In this document: piece by piece, positions 36,229 to 46,257 of the stretch
Numbering within the stretch: position 1 is the stretch's first letter
Layout: the number at the start of each line of letters is the position of its first letter
Assembly: GCA_026399515.1 (NCBI GenBank)
Contig: JAPLQT010000134.1
Span: 1-64,000, forward strand
DNA length: 64,000 nt
Source: Pseudomonadota bacterium
GTDB taxonomy: Bacteria; Pseudomonadota; Gammaproteobacteria; Burkholderiales; Rhodocyclaceae
Reading direction: 5' to 3'
Translations under genes and position numbers: made by a program
The notes under the pieces: generated by a model
What the model saw: only the letters and a program-made list of their open reading frames with translations
Database searches by the model: none
What the model was told of the DNA's origin: nothing

Positions 36229-37101
36229 ATGCAACTTGATGACGAATGAGAAAGCGACAGCGTCGAAGACCGTCGCGGTGGTGGCATCGGCATCGGCCGC
36301 GGAGGCGGACTCGGCATTGGCACGGTTCTGTTGGTCCTGGTGGGAAGCTACTTCTTCGGCATCAATCCGAGCACCTTGCTGGGCGTCGCGGAAAACGTCC
36401 AAAACGCCAGTTCGAGCGCCGGACAAAGCCACCCCATCGATCCCCGAACCGATCCCGAAGCCGCGATGGTCTCAGAAGTAAAGAAAGTGCTGGCGATGAC
36501 CGAGGATACGTGGAGGGTTCTCTTCAAGCAGGCGGGAGGCCAATACGGGCGTCCTCATCTCGTGCTTTTCCGGGGCGCGACGCCGACTGCCTGCGGCACG
36601 GGACAGGCCGCGATGGGACCGTTCTACTGCCCTGGCGATCAGAAAGTCTATCTCGATCTTGGATTCTTCAATGAGATGGCACGGCGATTTCATGCCGGTG
36701 GCGATTTTGCCCGTGCCTATGTGATCGCGCACGAGATTGGTCACCATGTACAACATCTGACGGGTGTCACAGAAAAGACCGACGCAATGCGCTCACGGAT
36801 GTCGAAATCAGAATACAACCGGGTGTCGGTTCGTGTGGAATTGCAGGCGGATTGCTACGCCGGTGTCTGGGCGCACCACGCGAATCGATCAAGACCATTT
36901 CTCGACCCTGGTGACGTTGAGGAGGCGCTCAAAGCGGCGAATGCGATCGGCGACGACACCCTACAGCGGCAATCCAGAGGTGTGGTGGTGCCGGACTCGT
37001 TCACACACGGTTCGTCGGCGCAGCGCGTGCGATGGTTTAGGGCCGGCTTCGAGACCGGCAGCATCAAGACCTGCGATACATTCGCGGCCAAGTCGCTGTG
37101 A
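36229..37101 (+). pseudogene. ypfJ: YpfJ-type neutral zinc metallopeptidase with codon-7 stop
   Basis: Reading from the ATG at 36229 gives MQLDDE, TGA at 36247-36249, then ESDSVEDRRGGGIGIGRGGG and on through the membrane segment and catalytic domain to 37101. The N-terminus matches YpfJ proteins, where Arg is expected at the stop position, so CGA probably changed to TGA. The zinc motif AYVIAHEIGHHVQHL and downstream VELQADCYAGVWAH are intact. Internal starts would delete the cytoplasmic and Gly-rich N-terminus. Confidence 0.8.
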
Positions 37102-37113
37102 ATTTGCAAAAGC

Positions 37114-37134
37114 CGGTCGCGCCTGCTGCGACCG
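37114..37134. terminator. Candidate bidirectional terminator hairpin
   Basis: Perfect 7-bp stem CGGTCGC-gcctgct-GCGACCG between the convergent ypfJ and the next leftward gene. There is no strong T-tract, so terminator function is uncertain. Confidence 0.4.
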
Positions 37135-37138
37135 CTCG

Positions 37139-37375
37139 CTATTTGCCCGTGACAGATCGCTCCGGGTTCGAGCGGAACCTGAGGATGGCCTGCGCTTCCG
37201 CCTTGTTGGTCGCCGTCATGCGCTGACCAAAAGCTTCGCGGCTTGCACTGCCTCGTTTCGTCGCCTCGATGCTCTTGATGCAGCGCCAGCGCTTGCCGCC
37301 CCTGGTGACGATCTGGCGCATTTCTGCCTTGGGATGATGCAGTCGGCAGTGGTAACAAAAAACGGGCTCGGTCAT
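37139..37375 (-). CDS. Small zinc-ribbon-like protein
   Basis: A 78-residue protein starting MTEPVFCYHCRLHHPKAEMR, with C-x2-C and a later Cys in KRWRCIKSI, then a basic helix. Probably metal-binding; unrecognised. It is on the same strand as, and downstream of, the HTH and HU genes. Confidence 0.55.
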   Translation of the reverse strand: MTEPVFCYHCRLHHPKAEMRQIVTRGGKRWRCIKSIEATKRGSASREAFGQRMTATNKAEAQAILRFRSNPERSVTGK

Positions 37376-37471
37376 AGGATGACTGTCTTGTTGCTTGATC
37401 TCGTCCCTGGCGGCAATCGGCCAACCGCCGCAAACGGATGGCTTTGCCATGAATAGACTGAATGCGCGTGG

Positions 37472-37702
37472 CTACTTCTTGTTCAGCCCCTTCCGGGCGT
37501 CTTCCAGATCCTTGTCACGGATGCGGCCGCTATCGTGCAGCCACATGAGTATCTGGAGGGGCTTGGGTATGCCGCGGCCACTCTCGTAGCGCGACCCCCC
37601 GGACTGAGTGACACCAAAGCGCGCCCAGAACGCGGACTGGTTGGTCCCCGACGCACTTCGGGCCGCTGCCGGATTGGCCAGTAGTTTCGAGGATTTCGTC
37701 AT
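37472..37702 (-). CDS. Helix-turn-helix protein
   Basis: A 76-residue protein. [22 protein letters not shown] matches the recognition region of Cro/CI-type helix-turn-helix proteins, followed by [13 protein letters not shown]. It is coupled to the upstream HU gene by ATGA. Confidence 0.7.
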   Translation of the reverse strand: MTKSSKLLANPAAARSASGTNQSAFWARFGVTQSGGSRYESGRGIPKPLQILMWLHDSGRIRDKDLEDARKGLNKK

Positions 37703-37995
37703 TTCTTCTTTGCCGCTTTCTTTCCAGCCACCGCTGCTTTGAATGTCGCACCCGCGCTGAATTTCGGCGCCGTGGATGCCGCGATCTTGAGTTCCTTGCC
37801 GGTCTGGGGGTTTCTGCCGATACGCGCGGCACGCTTACTGGACTTGAACGTTCCGAAGCCGACCAGGGTAACGGTGTCGCCCTTTGAAACAGTCTTGACG
37901 ACGGCAGCAATGACGGCGTCCAGGGTCTTGCCGGCAGCGGCTTTGCTCAGTTCGGCTTCCTTGGCAATGACTTCGATAAGTTCGGACTTGTTCAT
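37699..37995 (-). CDS. HU-family DNA-binding protein
   Basis: A 98-residue HU-like protein: [20 protein letters not shown], then [30 protein letters not shown] and a Lys/Ala-rich tail (KKAAKKK). It bends and compacts DNA. It may be the element's own copy, in an operon with a small HTH regulator. Confidence 0.93.
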   Translation of the reverse strand: MNKSELIEVIAKEAELSKAAAGKTLDAVIAAVVKTVSKGDTVTLVGFGTFKSSKRAARIGRNPQTGKELKIAASTAPKFSAGATFKAAVAGKKAAKKK

Positions 37996-38218
37996 GGGTT
38001 ACCTCAGTAGGGTTGGAAAGGCACGCGTTAATAATATAGCAAACTCGCCGCCAAGAGGGTGAGTGCAGGCGCCCTCCTCCGCCGGCGGGTAACTGCGTAT
38101 TCGCAACCCGTTTTGAGAAGGGCAACAAGAGCGCACTCATGCCGGCACAAAATGATCCCCCTCGCTAGGCCGCTCTCATTCTCGCCTTGATCGCGGATGA
38201 TCTTGTTCCTAGAATGTC

Positions 38219-38440
38219 ATGGTGATCAAGAAGACCCGTGTTTTGCAAACGGCAGACTCAGACCAGACGGTCGTCAATCGACAGGACCGGATGCGACTAT
38301 TTTCACAAGACAAGAGTGAGCTAGAGCGGCGCATCGACGAGGAAACTGCTCGCGGCTGGAAGCTTGTTTCGCGCAGTTTCTCATTGGATGATGGGCACGG
38401 CGCAGAAATGGTCCGGCCGGCAGCAGTTGAAACGACCTGA
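38219..38440 (+). CDS. Small DUF4177/DUF1737-like protein
   Basis: A 73-residue protein. The C-terminal half KSELERRIDEETARGWKLVS resembles small proteins in which a helix ending NxxxxxGWxLV precedes a strand. The function is unknown. Confidence 0.45.
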   Translation: MVIKKTRVLQTADSDQTVVNRQDRMRLFSQDKSELERRIDEETARGWKLVSRSFSLDDGHGAEMVRPAAVETT

Positions 38441-38457
38441 TACCTCCGGAGCATTGC

Positions 38458-38811
38458 ATGAGATTGAAACTGTTGGTCTGCCTCATTGGCATTGGATTGT
38501 TGAGCCCCCTGGTTGCGCAAGAGCGTGTAGACCCAAGTCTGACTCGGGCGCTCTCAGAGGCCTCACCCAGACCCCCTTCAAGCCCGCCCGCCGTCGTGCC
38601 GAAGGCCGCTGCTCCCGATATTTCGTTACAACCGCCAGTAGCGTCAAATCAAGTCAAGTCGCCGAGTGGACAGGGTGGACCAGGCTTGTCGAAAGGCCAT
38701 CAGGCCAAGAAGGGCCACAAGAAGGCTAAGAAGGCATCCTCGCCTGGCAAACACAAGAGATCATCCAAGCACAACTCGAAAAAGAAGAAGTCCAAGAAAG
38801 CCAAGTCGTAG
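38458..38811 (+). CDS. Secreted Lys-rich protein
   Basis: A 117-residue protein with an N-terminal signal peptide (MRLKLLVCLIGIGLLSPLVA), a Pro/Ala/Ser middle and a strongly basic tail of Lys/Ser/His repeats (KKAKKASSPGKHK). It probably binds acidic surfaces or nucleic acid in the envelope. It lies 17 bp after the preceding small gene. Confidence 0.6.
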   Translation: MRLKLLVCLIGIGLLSPLVAQERVDPSLTRALSEASPRPPSSPPAVVPKAAAPDISLQPPVASNQVKSPSGQGGPGLSKGHQAKKGHKKAKKASSPGKHKRSSKHNSKKKKSKKAKS

Positions 38812-39345
38812 GAAAGATACCTCGCTCGGCTGGTGCTTCATCGCGCCGTCGGAAGTTGGTCCCGCCGTGTTGTATAGGACGGTGACATGCGCTCCCGCTT
38901 CATCCGCCAGTCCTGGGCGTGACTGACCCCCACCGCATGGGATAAGATGCTACCGATGAAAATCTTGCACCTTATCGCATGATCATCAAGTCCGCCGACG
39001 AAAAGCAGTTGGTCCTTGAAACGCTGGAACAACTCAGGCAGCGGCCCGACGCAACCGATACGCAGCGTAAGACCGTCGAGAAGGAGATCAAGATCTTCCG
39101 CGCCGGGATCAAAGGTGAGGAAGAGTCGGCATATCTGATCGATTTCGACTTCAAGGCATCAAAAAATACCGCGGTCATCCATGACCTTCGCTTGGAAAGC
39201 AATGGGCGAGTCGCACAGATTGACCACCTGCTGATCCATCGTAAGTTGACCGTGTTTGTGCTGGAGACCAAACACTTCAACTGTAAGCGGTCTTCTACCG
39301 ACGCCATTGACTACGCCGACCAATCCGGTGTGAGCAGAGGTTAGC

Positions 39346-40902
39346 TTATGGGGTAGTAACGGCGAGACGCCACGGCAGGAGCGTTTCGAAGTCATCTGCC
39401 GATTTCGCCAGGGGAATCGCCTGGAACAGTCGAACGAGATATTGATACGGTTCGATGCGGTTGGCTTTGCAGGTCTCGATGAGCGAGTAGAGGTTAGCGC
39501 TGGCGTTGGCGCCACCGACAGTATCAGCGAAGAGCCAATTGCGCCTCCCAACCACAAATGGGCGAATTGAGTTCTCACAGGGGTTGTTGTCGATTGGCCA
39601 AACGCCGTTTTCGACGTAGCGAATCAGCTTGGACCACTGCCCTTGCAAATAATGCAGCGCCTTTCCCAGCAGGCTGCTCGGGGCGACACTGTGCAGATGG
39701 TGTTGGAGCAGGTTTTCAATCTTCGTGAGGACCGGCAGGCTGTGCTCCAAACGCAGCCGCCCGCGCTCATCCGTCATCATCGCCCGAGCACGTGCTTCCA
39801 CGGCATATAGCTCAGCAATCGCCGCAATGAACTGCGTCGCCGGCTGATCGGGACTGCGCGCCGATTTGGGCAAAGCTGCCTCCGCCTCGATGAAATAGCG
39901 TCGGCAATGTGCCCAGCATCCGAGGTGCACCAAGGCATTGGATTTGGCGATCCCGTTGTATACCTCATAGCCGTCGGTCATCAACGCGACACCCGGACGG
40001 ATGCCCGCATAAAGTTCAGTGGCGTGGGTTCCGCCTCGACCCGGTGCATAGCCAAACAAACGCACCGGTGGCCCGGAGCCGCTCATCTGCGCCCACAGAT
40101 AGCTCTTCGTCTGTGCCGCCCGGCCCGGTTCCTTTAACACCTGGATCACAGTCTCATCGCCGAACACCAGATCAGCATCGAGCAAGTGGTCGCGCAGCAA
40201 GTTGATGATCGGCTGGACGGCCTGTCCCACGCGCACGACGCTCGCCGCCAGGGTGTTGCGCGACAGATCACCGCCGAATCGTCCCAGCAAAGCGGCCTGG
40301 CGGTACAGTAGCAGGGCATCCATGTACTTGGAGGTGACCACCCAGGCCAGGGCTGACTCCGTCAGTAATCCCTTGGGAATGATCCGCGCCGGTGCCGGCG
40401 TGACCTTGATGCCCTGGTCGCAGCACGGGCAGGCATACTTGACCCGTTGGTGCTGGATGACCCGTACCTGCTGGGGAATGATGTCGAGCTGCTCGCTGAT
40501 CTCGACGCCGATCTCCACCAGCGCCATACCATCATGGCCGCAGACCCGCTCTGATTCGGGCAACTCATGACGTACTATTTCCCGCGGCAGGTTGGGATCA
40601 AGCGGTTTGCGCCCACGTTTCTTGCGTGTGTGCGCAGCGACCTCGATACCCTCGTCAGCGTCCTCTTGTGCTGCCGGGGTCGCAGGTGTCGGCGCCAGTG
40701 CTTCGGCCTCGTTGAGGAACAAATCCTTCTGGTCGGTGCCACGGGCTTCGCTCTTGGCGGCAAACAACTGGCGCAGAAATGCCTTCAGTCGTTCCTGTAG
40801 TAGATCACGCTCAACCTTGACGACCTTCAGTTCGCCACGTAGCGCGTCACGCTCGGCGATGAGCGCATTGAGTTCTTCAGGGGTGATTGTCTTGGTGGGC
40901 AT
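39346..40902 (-). CDS. tnpC: IS66 transposase TnpC
   Basis: A 518-residue IS66 transposase. The N-terminal leucine-rich helix (ITPEELNALIAERDALRGEL) is followed by a zinc-finger part (ACPCCDQG) and the DDE core (DADLVFGDETVIQVL; YEVYNGIAKSNALVHLGCWA; NPCENSIRPFVVGRRNWLFA). The ATG at 40902 was preferred to a longer upstream frame overlapping tnpB. Confidence 0.95.
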   Translation of the reverse strand: MPTKTITPEELNALIAERDALRGELKVVKVERDLLQERLKAFLRQLFAAKSEARGTDQKDLFLNEAEALAPTPATPAAQEDADEGIEVAAHTRKKRGRKPLDPNLPREIVRHELPESERVCGHDGMALVEIGVEISEQLDIIPQQVRVIQHQRVKYACPCCDQGIKVTPAPARIIPKGLLTESALAWVVTSKYMDALLLYRQAALLGRFGGDLSRNTLAASVVRVGQAVQPIINLLRDHLLDADLVFGDETVIQVLKEPGRAAQTKSYLWAQMSGSGPPVRLFGYAPGRGGTHATELYAGIRPGVALMTDGYEVYNGIAKSNALVHLGCWAHCRRYFIEAEAALPKSARSPDQPATQFIAAIAELYAVEARARAMMTDERGRLRLEHSLPVLTKIENLLQHHLHSVAPSSLLGKALHYLQGQWSKLIRYVENGVWPIDNNPCENSIRPFVVGRRNWLFADTVGGANASANLYSLIETCKANRIEPYQYLVRLFQAIPLAKSADDFETLLPWRLAVTTP

Positions 40903-40934
40903 CACTGAGTTAGACCAGCGACCCAGAATCTCGT

Positions 40935-41285
40935 TCACCCGACGCGTCGATATTTCCGTTCCGGATGCATTTGCATCGCCGACAGGTCGATTCCCTCCAG
41001 CAACCAGTGCAACTGCTCGACCGTCAGTTCGACCACGGCAGCGTCCTTGGGCCACTTGAAGCGATCGGCCTCCAGTCGCTTCATCAATAGCCAGAAGCCA
41101 GTCCGGTCCCAGAGTAGCAGCTTCACCCGATTACGTCGCCGGTTGCTGAAGACGAAGACTGCCGCCGCGAACGGATTCAGCCCCAGCGCCTGTTCGACGA
41201 TGGTGGCCAGCCCGTTGATGTTCTTGCGTCCGTCGACTGCTTCCCGGTGCAGGTATACCTTCAGCCCTGCGTCGAGCCGGAACAT
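40935..41285 (-). CDS. tnpB: IS66 accessory protein TnpB
   Basis: A 116-residue IS66 Orf2 protein: MFRLDAGLKVYLHREAVDGR, then NPFAAAVFVFSNRRRNRVKL and LLWDRTGFWLLMKRLE. It is required with TnpA for IS66 transposition in studied elements; the biochemical role is unclear. Confidence 0.93.
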   Translation of the reverse strand: MFRLDAGLKVYLHREAVDGRKNINGLATIVEQALGLNPFAAAVFVFSNRRRNRVKLLLWDRTGFWLLMKRLEADRFKWPKDAAVVELTVEQLHWLLEGIDLSAMQMHPERKYRRVG

Positions 41286-41689
41286 GGCAGTTGGCACAGC
41301 ATCTTCAGGATCAACGGTAGGTCTTCCAGCCCGGCATCACTCAGATTGAGTTTGACTCCGTTGGGGAATTCCACGCTGAACCGCAACGGACTCATCTTTG
41401 CCGAAGCTTTCACCTGAACCACCGGGATGAACGGCGATGCCATGGTCAGCGCACTGTTCCCCGAGGCCGGCGGCGCCATTACCTCGCCTTGGCGTCGGTA
41501 TTGGCTTATCCAGGTGCGCAACAGGTTCGCATTGACCCCGTGCCGTAACGCCATCCGTGCGACCGATACTCCGGGTCGCATGCCGGCTTCGATCAATTCG
41601 TGCTTGGCTTCCTTGTCGTAGCAGCGGCGACCATCTCGCTTCTGCCCAATCACCAGGCGCCTCGATAACTCTGTGTCTTTCTCTGTCAT
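41261..41689 (-). CDS. tnpA: IS66 accessory protein TnpA
   Basis: A 142-residue protein. The helix-turn-helix region KHELIEAGMRPGVSVARMAL then RHGVNANLLRTWISQYR is typical of IS66 Orf1. It overlaps the start of tnpB. Confidence 0.9.
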   Translation of the reverse strand: MTEKDTELSRRLVIGQKRDGRRCYDKEAKHELIEAGMRPGVSVARMALRHGVNANLLRTWISQYRRQGEVMAPPASGNSALTMASPFIPVVQVKASAKMSPLRFSVEFPNGVKLNLSDAGLEDLPLILKMLCQLPCSGSTQG

Positions 41690-42722
41690 AGGTGTCCACG
41701 TTCCTTCTACGTGGACATGATCATTACCGAATCAGAACTGCGCCACAAGACGCAGTCTAATGATCGCTTACCTTCAACTCGGGTATGAAAATCACCGATG
41801 AAGGAGAGTTTCTGCGCTGGAACGATTACCGGAAGACCTTCGAGGGCATGGCATCTCCCCTGGCGCAAAACGAACGCCACATCGAAGTGCTGAAGGAAGC
41901 CTTTGGCTTTCTCGAAATGCCGACACGCCTGGGGATTCGACTTTCACCTTCATTCGAACCCTATGTGCTTATCTCCGCAACAGCCCGGATAGACCGCTCA
42001 CGGAAGTTCGATTCGAGCCGTGTCATCAAGGCAGACGTTCTGCTAAAGACCATCGAGAAGAAGTTTGAAAACGAGGGATTCCTGAATACGCTGGGAAATG
42101 TTTCCCGCCTTGTTTCTGCAGAAACATTAGAGGAGATCGCGCGCAAGCTGGGCAATCTTCACTCGCCTGCCAAGGTGAATTATTTGGCGAAGTTTGGATT
42201 CAGTGATGCGCCCACCCCTCCGCCCACTTCCAATAACTCCGCCTTACCTGAAGCCACTCGGCCGGCCGAAGCAATCAAACGTACTGAAGACAAATCACAG
42301 GCTGCGCCTGTTTGTCGGTCATGTGGAAGTGCAAATATTTCCGTGCAATATGGGAAGTATGGATACTACTTCAAGTGCGCCGCTTGCGACGGCAATACAC
42401 CCATCAAAATCAGCTGTAGTGTCGCTGGGCACAAAGAGCGAATCCGGAAGGATGGACTCAACTTTTACCGCGAGTGCGCTGACTGCAAAACCAGTTCGCT
42501 GTATTTCGCGAATTCCATATGAATTGAGTGCAGGGCAAGGACCGCCCTATAGGAAGTAGGAAAACGTTTGGCAGACCCACTGCAATTCGGGGTGAATCCG
42601 TCTGCGACAACTACTTGTGAGAGAGTTGGGCGGGTCAATGAAATCCCGGCAGGTCGGTCAATAACCAAGTCAGCGTCGCCAAACAAGTGGAATTTATGCG
42701 AAGCGCGTGATGAATGGCGTTT

Positions 42723-44771
42723 TCATATCAGTTTCAATGATGCGAGCTTCGGACAGTTCGCAGTGTTGCCGCCACTCCACCAATCGTATTGCCCGCTAAA
42801 AGTTAAGAGCGTAACCCAGAATGCCATTGGGTTAGCTGTATCTTGTTTCAGTGAGACTCCGTACGAACCGATGCAGTCCTTTGCATCGGGGGCAAACAAC
42901 GATAATGTCGGGATGGTTCCATCGGTGATGTTGTAAAAGGTACCACTCGCAGCACTTTGGTTTCCATCGCCGATACTTTTGACCAATAGCCCTACCTTAC
43001 TGCCGCTTGCGAATATTGAAAACACAACCTTGTAGTGGGCTGTGCCAGGCGAATAGCTATAGAAGAGATCGGGGATTACCACTGTGCCGTCTGGTCTTAT
43101 CGCGGGGGCGGTATCGTTGTAGGCCATTGCACATGCCTGCTCAGTGAACAATGACCCTTGGTAATTGAACTGGCACTCGTTGACGATGGCGAGTTCAGAC
43201 ACCGAGCCTGATCCAATTTGTGTCCCACTGGCGCTTGCTGGATTCAAGACCGACACAGTAAAGGAACTGTCGGAAATGATGATAGTTTGGCCAGCGCCAT
43301 TGTCGTAAGAACTCTGGCGCAGCGATTGAGCCGAAGCGACTGCTGTTTGTGGCGGTGTTGCAGTAAAGGTCGCCGTGACACCCGTTGCGGCACTCATAGT
43401 AACTAAGCAGTTTCCTGTCCCTGTGCAAGCACCACTCCAGCCAGTAAAGGTGGAGCTGGATGCCGGAACTGCAGATAAGACCACGGACGTACCGGAGTTG
43501 AAGGACGCACTACATGCGCTGCCACAATTGATGGCCGAAGGATTGGAACTGATGACACCGGAGCCAGTTCCAGATCCCGTAATGGTCAATATAAAGCTTG
43601 GCGTGGTCGAATCGAGATAATTTAGCAATCCATTGCCACCTACCCCAACTACCCCTACCGGAACAGCACTGTTTGTGGTGTTTCCAGTTCCTAGTTGGCC
43701 GGAAGTATTGCTGCCCCAACACTCGGCTTTTCCGTCGCTGATTAACGCGCAAGTATAATTGCCCCCGGCAGATACACCTATGGCAGCGCTTATCGTTTTC
43801 GTCGTGACGGGCGTCTTGCTGTCTACCGTCGTGCCGTTGCCAAGCTGGCCGGAAGTATTAGCGCCCCAACACTGAATCGTACCGCTGCTGAGTAATGCGC
43901 ACGTGTGATGTCCAGCAGACACCGCTATCGCATTGCTGATTGAACGGACGGTCACAGGATTCGGGACCGAGTTGAATCCATTCGTGCTGCCATTGCCAAG
44001 TTGCCCGCTGTCGTTTATTCCCCAGCATTGAAGCGTGCCATTGCCAAGCAACGCGCAGGTGTGGTTATTCCCCGCGGATACTGCAAGTACGTTACTGATC
44101 GAACTGACTGAGACTGGAGATGTAGTTGGAGTGAAACCAGTAGTAATGTTATTGCCGAGTTGTCCGAAACCGTTATACCCCCAACACTGCACAAGACCGC
44201 TGCGAAGAACCACGCAGTTGTGACTGTCGCCTGCAGAAAGAGATACAGCAGTGCTGACAGAGCTAACCGCTACTGGGATTAAGCTGTCATTTGTGCTGCC
44301 ATTTCCCAGACGACCATATCCGTTCGATCCCCAGCATTGAACTCCACCGCTGCTGCGTAAAGCGCAAGTATGGTATTCACCAGCGGACACTGCTATCGCA
44401 TTACTTATAGAGGCCACCGTTACGGGGCTACTACTATCCACCTTAGTGCCGTTTCCAAGTTGTCCTTGGGCGTTATAACCCCAGCACTGAACAGAACCTG
44501 TGACCAATACCGCACAAGCGTGATAAGACCCAGCAGACAAGGCTATGGCGTTAGTGATGCCAGTTACCGCTAACGGTGAATTACTACTTGTGATGCTGCC
44601 GTTGCCAAGCTGGCCAAAACTATTGTCACCCCAACACTGAACGGCGCCGCTACTAAGTAAGACGCAGGAATGCGAAAGACCTGTCGAGATGGCTGGCGTT
44701 GCGGCCATCGTGCCAAACGAAAGAAACAGGATCGTCAAAACCACCAGTTTCCGTCCAATTGATTTGATCAT
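42723..44771 (-). CDS. Secreted RCC1-repeat protein
   Basis: A 682-residue exported protein. The signal peptide is MIKSIGRKLVVLTILFLSFG then TMAA; GAGGG precedes this ATG. Seven RCC1/BNR-type beta-propeller repeats follow, each with the pattern C-x-L-x-(S/N)-G-x-(V/I)-x-CWG then N-x-x-GQLGNG. A bacterial repeat domain (GSGVISSNPSAINCGSACSA...) and a C-terminal region ending GQYDWWSGGNTANCPKL come after. It is likely a cell-surface or secreted binding protein. Near-identical propeller repeats make it prone to recombination. Confidence 0.88.
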   Translation of the reverse strand: MIKSIGRKLVVLTILFLSFGTMAATPAISTGLSHSCVLLSSGAVQCWGDNSFGQLGNGSITSSNSPLAVTGITNAIALSAGSYHACAVLVTGSVQCWGYNAQGQLGNGTKVDSSSPVTVASISNAIAVSAGEYHTCALRSSGGVQCWGSNGYGRLGNGSTNDSLIPVAVSSVSTAVSLSAGDSHNCVVLRSGLVQCWGYNGFGQLGNNITTGFTPTTSPVSVSSISNVLAVSAGNNHTCALLGNGTLQCWGINDSGQLGNGSTNGFNSVPNPVTVRSISNAIAVSAGHHTCALLSSGTIQCWGANTSGQLGNGTTVDSKTPVTTKTISAAIGVSAGGNYTCALISDGKAECWGSNTSGQLGTGNTTNSAVPVGVVGVGGNGLLNYLDSTTPSFILTITGSGTGSGVISSNPSAINCGSACSASFNSGTSVVLSAVPASSSTFTGWSGACTGTGNCLVTMSAATGVTATFTATPPQTAVASAQSLRQSSYDNGAGQTIIISDSSFTVSVLNPASASGTQIGSGSVSELAIVNECQFNYQGSLFTEQACAMAYNDTAPAIRPDGTVVIPDLFYSYSPGTAHYKVVFSIFASGSKVGLLVKSIGDGNQSAASGTFYNITDGTIPTLSLFAPDAKDCIGSYGVSLKQDTANPMAFWVTLLTFSGQYDWWSGGNTANCPKLASLKLI

Positions 44772-45053
44772 CGAATCGTAACCCTCGTTTTTTTTATTAT
44801 CGGACTGAGTGCAAGGATGCGTGCTCTTAAACTTCACCTATCGCGGCATTTTCATTGCCTCGCGCGGACTCAAATGGTTCATTTGCGGCATCGGTATTGG
44901 CAGGGCGATTCTCTGAAGGATGTAGATATCAAATTCCATATAGAAATCTTCTCCTCCCCATAAGGAGACTGCTCGACCCTGTACAGCCGTCGATTTTCGA
45001 CCAGTCAGTAGCCACCGATCCAAGTTTTACCCTGAATTGAAAATGGTTTTCAT

Positions 45054-45103
45054 TCTACGAATATCGTAGAGACTTGGCAACAGCAAACTACGAATATCGC
45101 AGG
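45054..45103. promoter_or_regulatory. Twin operators upstream of an XRE regulator
   Basis: TCTACGA-ATA-TCGTAGA (45054-45070) is a perfect palindrome. A second copy, ACTACGAATATCGCAGG (45087-45103), ends at the start codon. Centres are 33 bp apart, about three helical turns, as expected for cooperative autorepression. Confidence 0.75.
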
Positions 45104-45427
45104 ATGCTTAGATCTACTACTCCTGCGTCTCTTTTTGGGATTCGCCTTCGCGCGGCGAGGGAGCATGCGAATTTGCCCCAGGATCGTCTCGGCGCCGATA
45201 TTGGCATCGACGAGAGCTGTGCGAGCGCCAGGATAAGCAGATATGAGACCGGGGTTCATCAACCACCGTATGCACTTGCCCAAAAGTTGGCAACTGCGCT
45301 GAAAGTACCGACGGCCTACCTCTATTGTGACGATAACGACCTAGCCGCGCTCATCCTAAAATGGGGAACGTTCGGTCCGCGGAAACGCCAGCGTTTGCTA
45401 GAGGCAATGAAATCTTTGGCAGATTGA
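45104..45427 (+). CDS. XRE-family transcriptional regulator
   Basis: A 107-residue Cro/CI-type regulator: LFGIRLRAAREHANLPQDRL, then ARISRYETGVHQPPYALAQK and LATALKVPTAYLYC. It starts right after the second of two near-identical palindromes that probably serve as its own operators. The target genes are unknown. Confidence 0.85.
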   Translation: MLRSTTPASLFGIRLRAAREHANLPQDRLGADIGIDESCASARISRYETGVHQPPYALAQKLATALKVPTAYLYCDDNDLAALILKWGTFGPRKRQRLLEAMKSLAD

Positions 45428-45729
45428 TCCTGCATCGGCGGCGCGCATGGGGACGATCCTCGAAATGCGAGATTCGAGTTGAGTCCCCGGAGTTGCGTCA
45501 ACACCCGGTCGCGGGTCGAGCAGGATAGAAATTCAACCGAAACTTTTTCAAAAAAAGTCGAGGACATGAGGGGTATGATGTTGATACCTTCACGACCGAG
45601 ATCCTGTATGAAACTTTTTAGAGAAATCTGGGCCGAGTGCCTAGTTGCCGCGAGACAGGCCCCGCGTCTGTATTTCACTCCTTTGATCCTGGCTGCGCAA
45701 TTACTGTCCAGGCGCCGCGGCTAGGCGCG

Positions 45730-46257
45730 ACCGCAGGATCGGCGAACAACCCGGCTCGACGGGCCTGTTGGCTGTATGCCCTCATGTTGGTCAAGCAACT
45801 GCGTGTCACCATGCAAGTCATTGACCAGTTCGATCGCGAGATCGCTGATCTTGCGCCGAAGCTGCCAGACTATTATCTGTTTGAAAGATTGCCTGGCTCC
45901 GGTTAGCATTTGGCGCCACGGTTGCTCGCCGCGTTCGGCGAGAATCGCCAATGCTTCAAGGGCGCCGACGAGCTACAGAAATATGCGGGCATCGCCCCGG
46001 TCACCGAGCGCATCGGCAAGAAGCATTGGGTCCATTGGCGATGGCAGTGTCCAAAGTTCTTACGCCAGACCTTTGTTGATTGGGCGGGGCAGACAATCAA
46101 CAAATCGTTCTGGGCCGGCACCTATTACCGGCAGCAGAACTCGGACGCCGTACAACGAAACAAACTATCTCAACGCGTTAAGAAAGCAGGGCTCGCCGCC
46201 CCTCAAGTATCTCATATCGAATACATAGATCGCTTGACGGACTACCTCCGGGCGTGA
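45730..46257 (+). pseudogene. IS110-family transposase remnant
   Basis: Only the C-terminal half of an IS110 transposase remains: VIDQFDREIADLAPKLPDYY, ERLPGSG, an in-frame TAG at 45904, then HLAPRLLAAFGENRQCFKGA and KYAGIAPVTERIGKK. The stop sits where IS110 proteins often have Gln or Pro. It is different in sequence from the intact IS110 copy at 759-1736. Confidence 0.85.

Larger units (their letters stand above)
39283..41771. mobile_element. Complete IS66-family element
   Basis: A 2489-bp element with inverted ends (GTAAGCG at left, CGCTTAC at right). It is flanked by perfect 8-bp target duplications CTTCAACT (39275-39282 and 41772-41779), the duplication size expected for IS66. It carries leftward tnpA-tnpB-tnpC. 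The intact duplication and open frames suggest recent insertion. Confidence 0.95.
38979..42522 (+). pseudogene. NERD nuclease with zinc ribbon, interrupted by IS66
   Basis: Two halves of one gene. The left half (38979-39282) encodes the NERD core GRVAQIDHLLIHRKLTVFVL then ETKHFN. The right half (from 41780) resumes in frame as SGMKITDEGEFLRWND and runs to a C-terminal zinc-ribbon region (CRSCGSANISVQYGKYGYYF then KCAACDG). Removing IS66 and one copy of the 8-bp duplication restores KHFNSGMKITDEG with no frameshift. The intact protein would have been about 350 residues. Confidence 0.92.

Noticed and set aside
42723-44771. RCC1 repeats as a CRISPR-like or intergenic repeat array
   Set aside because: The periodicity is in-frame protein repeats with synonymous variation, not identical spacers and repeats.
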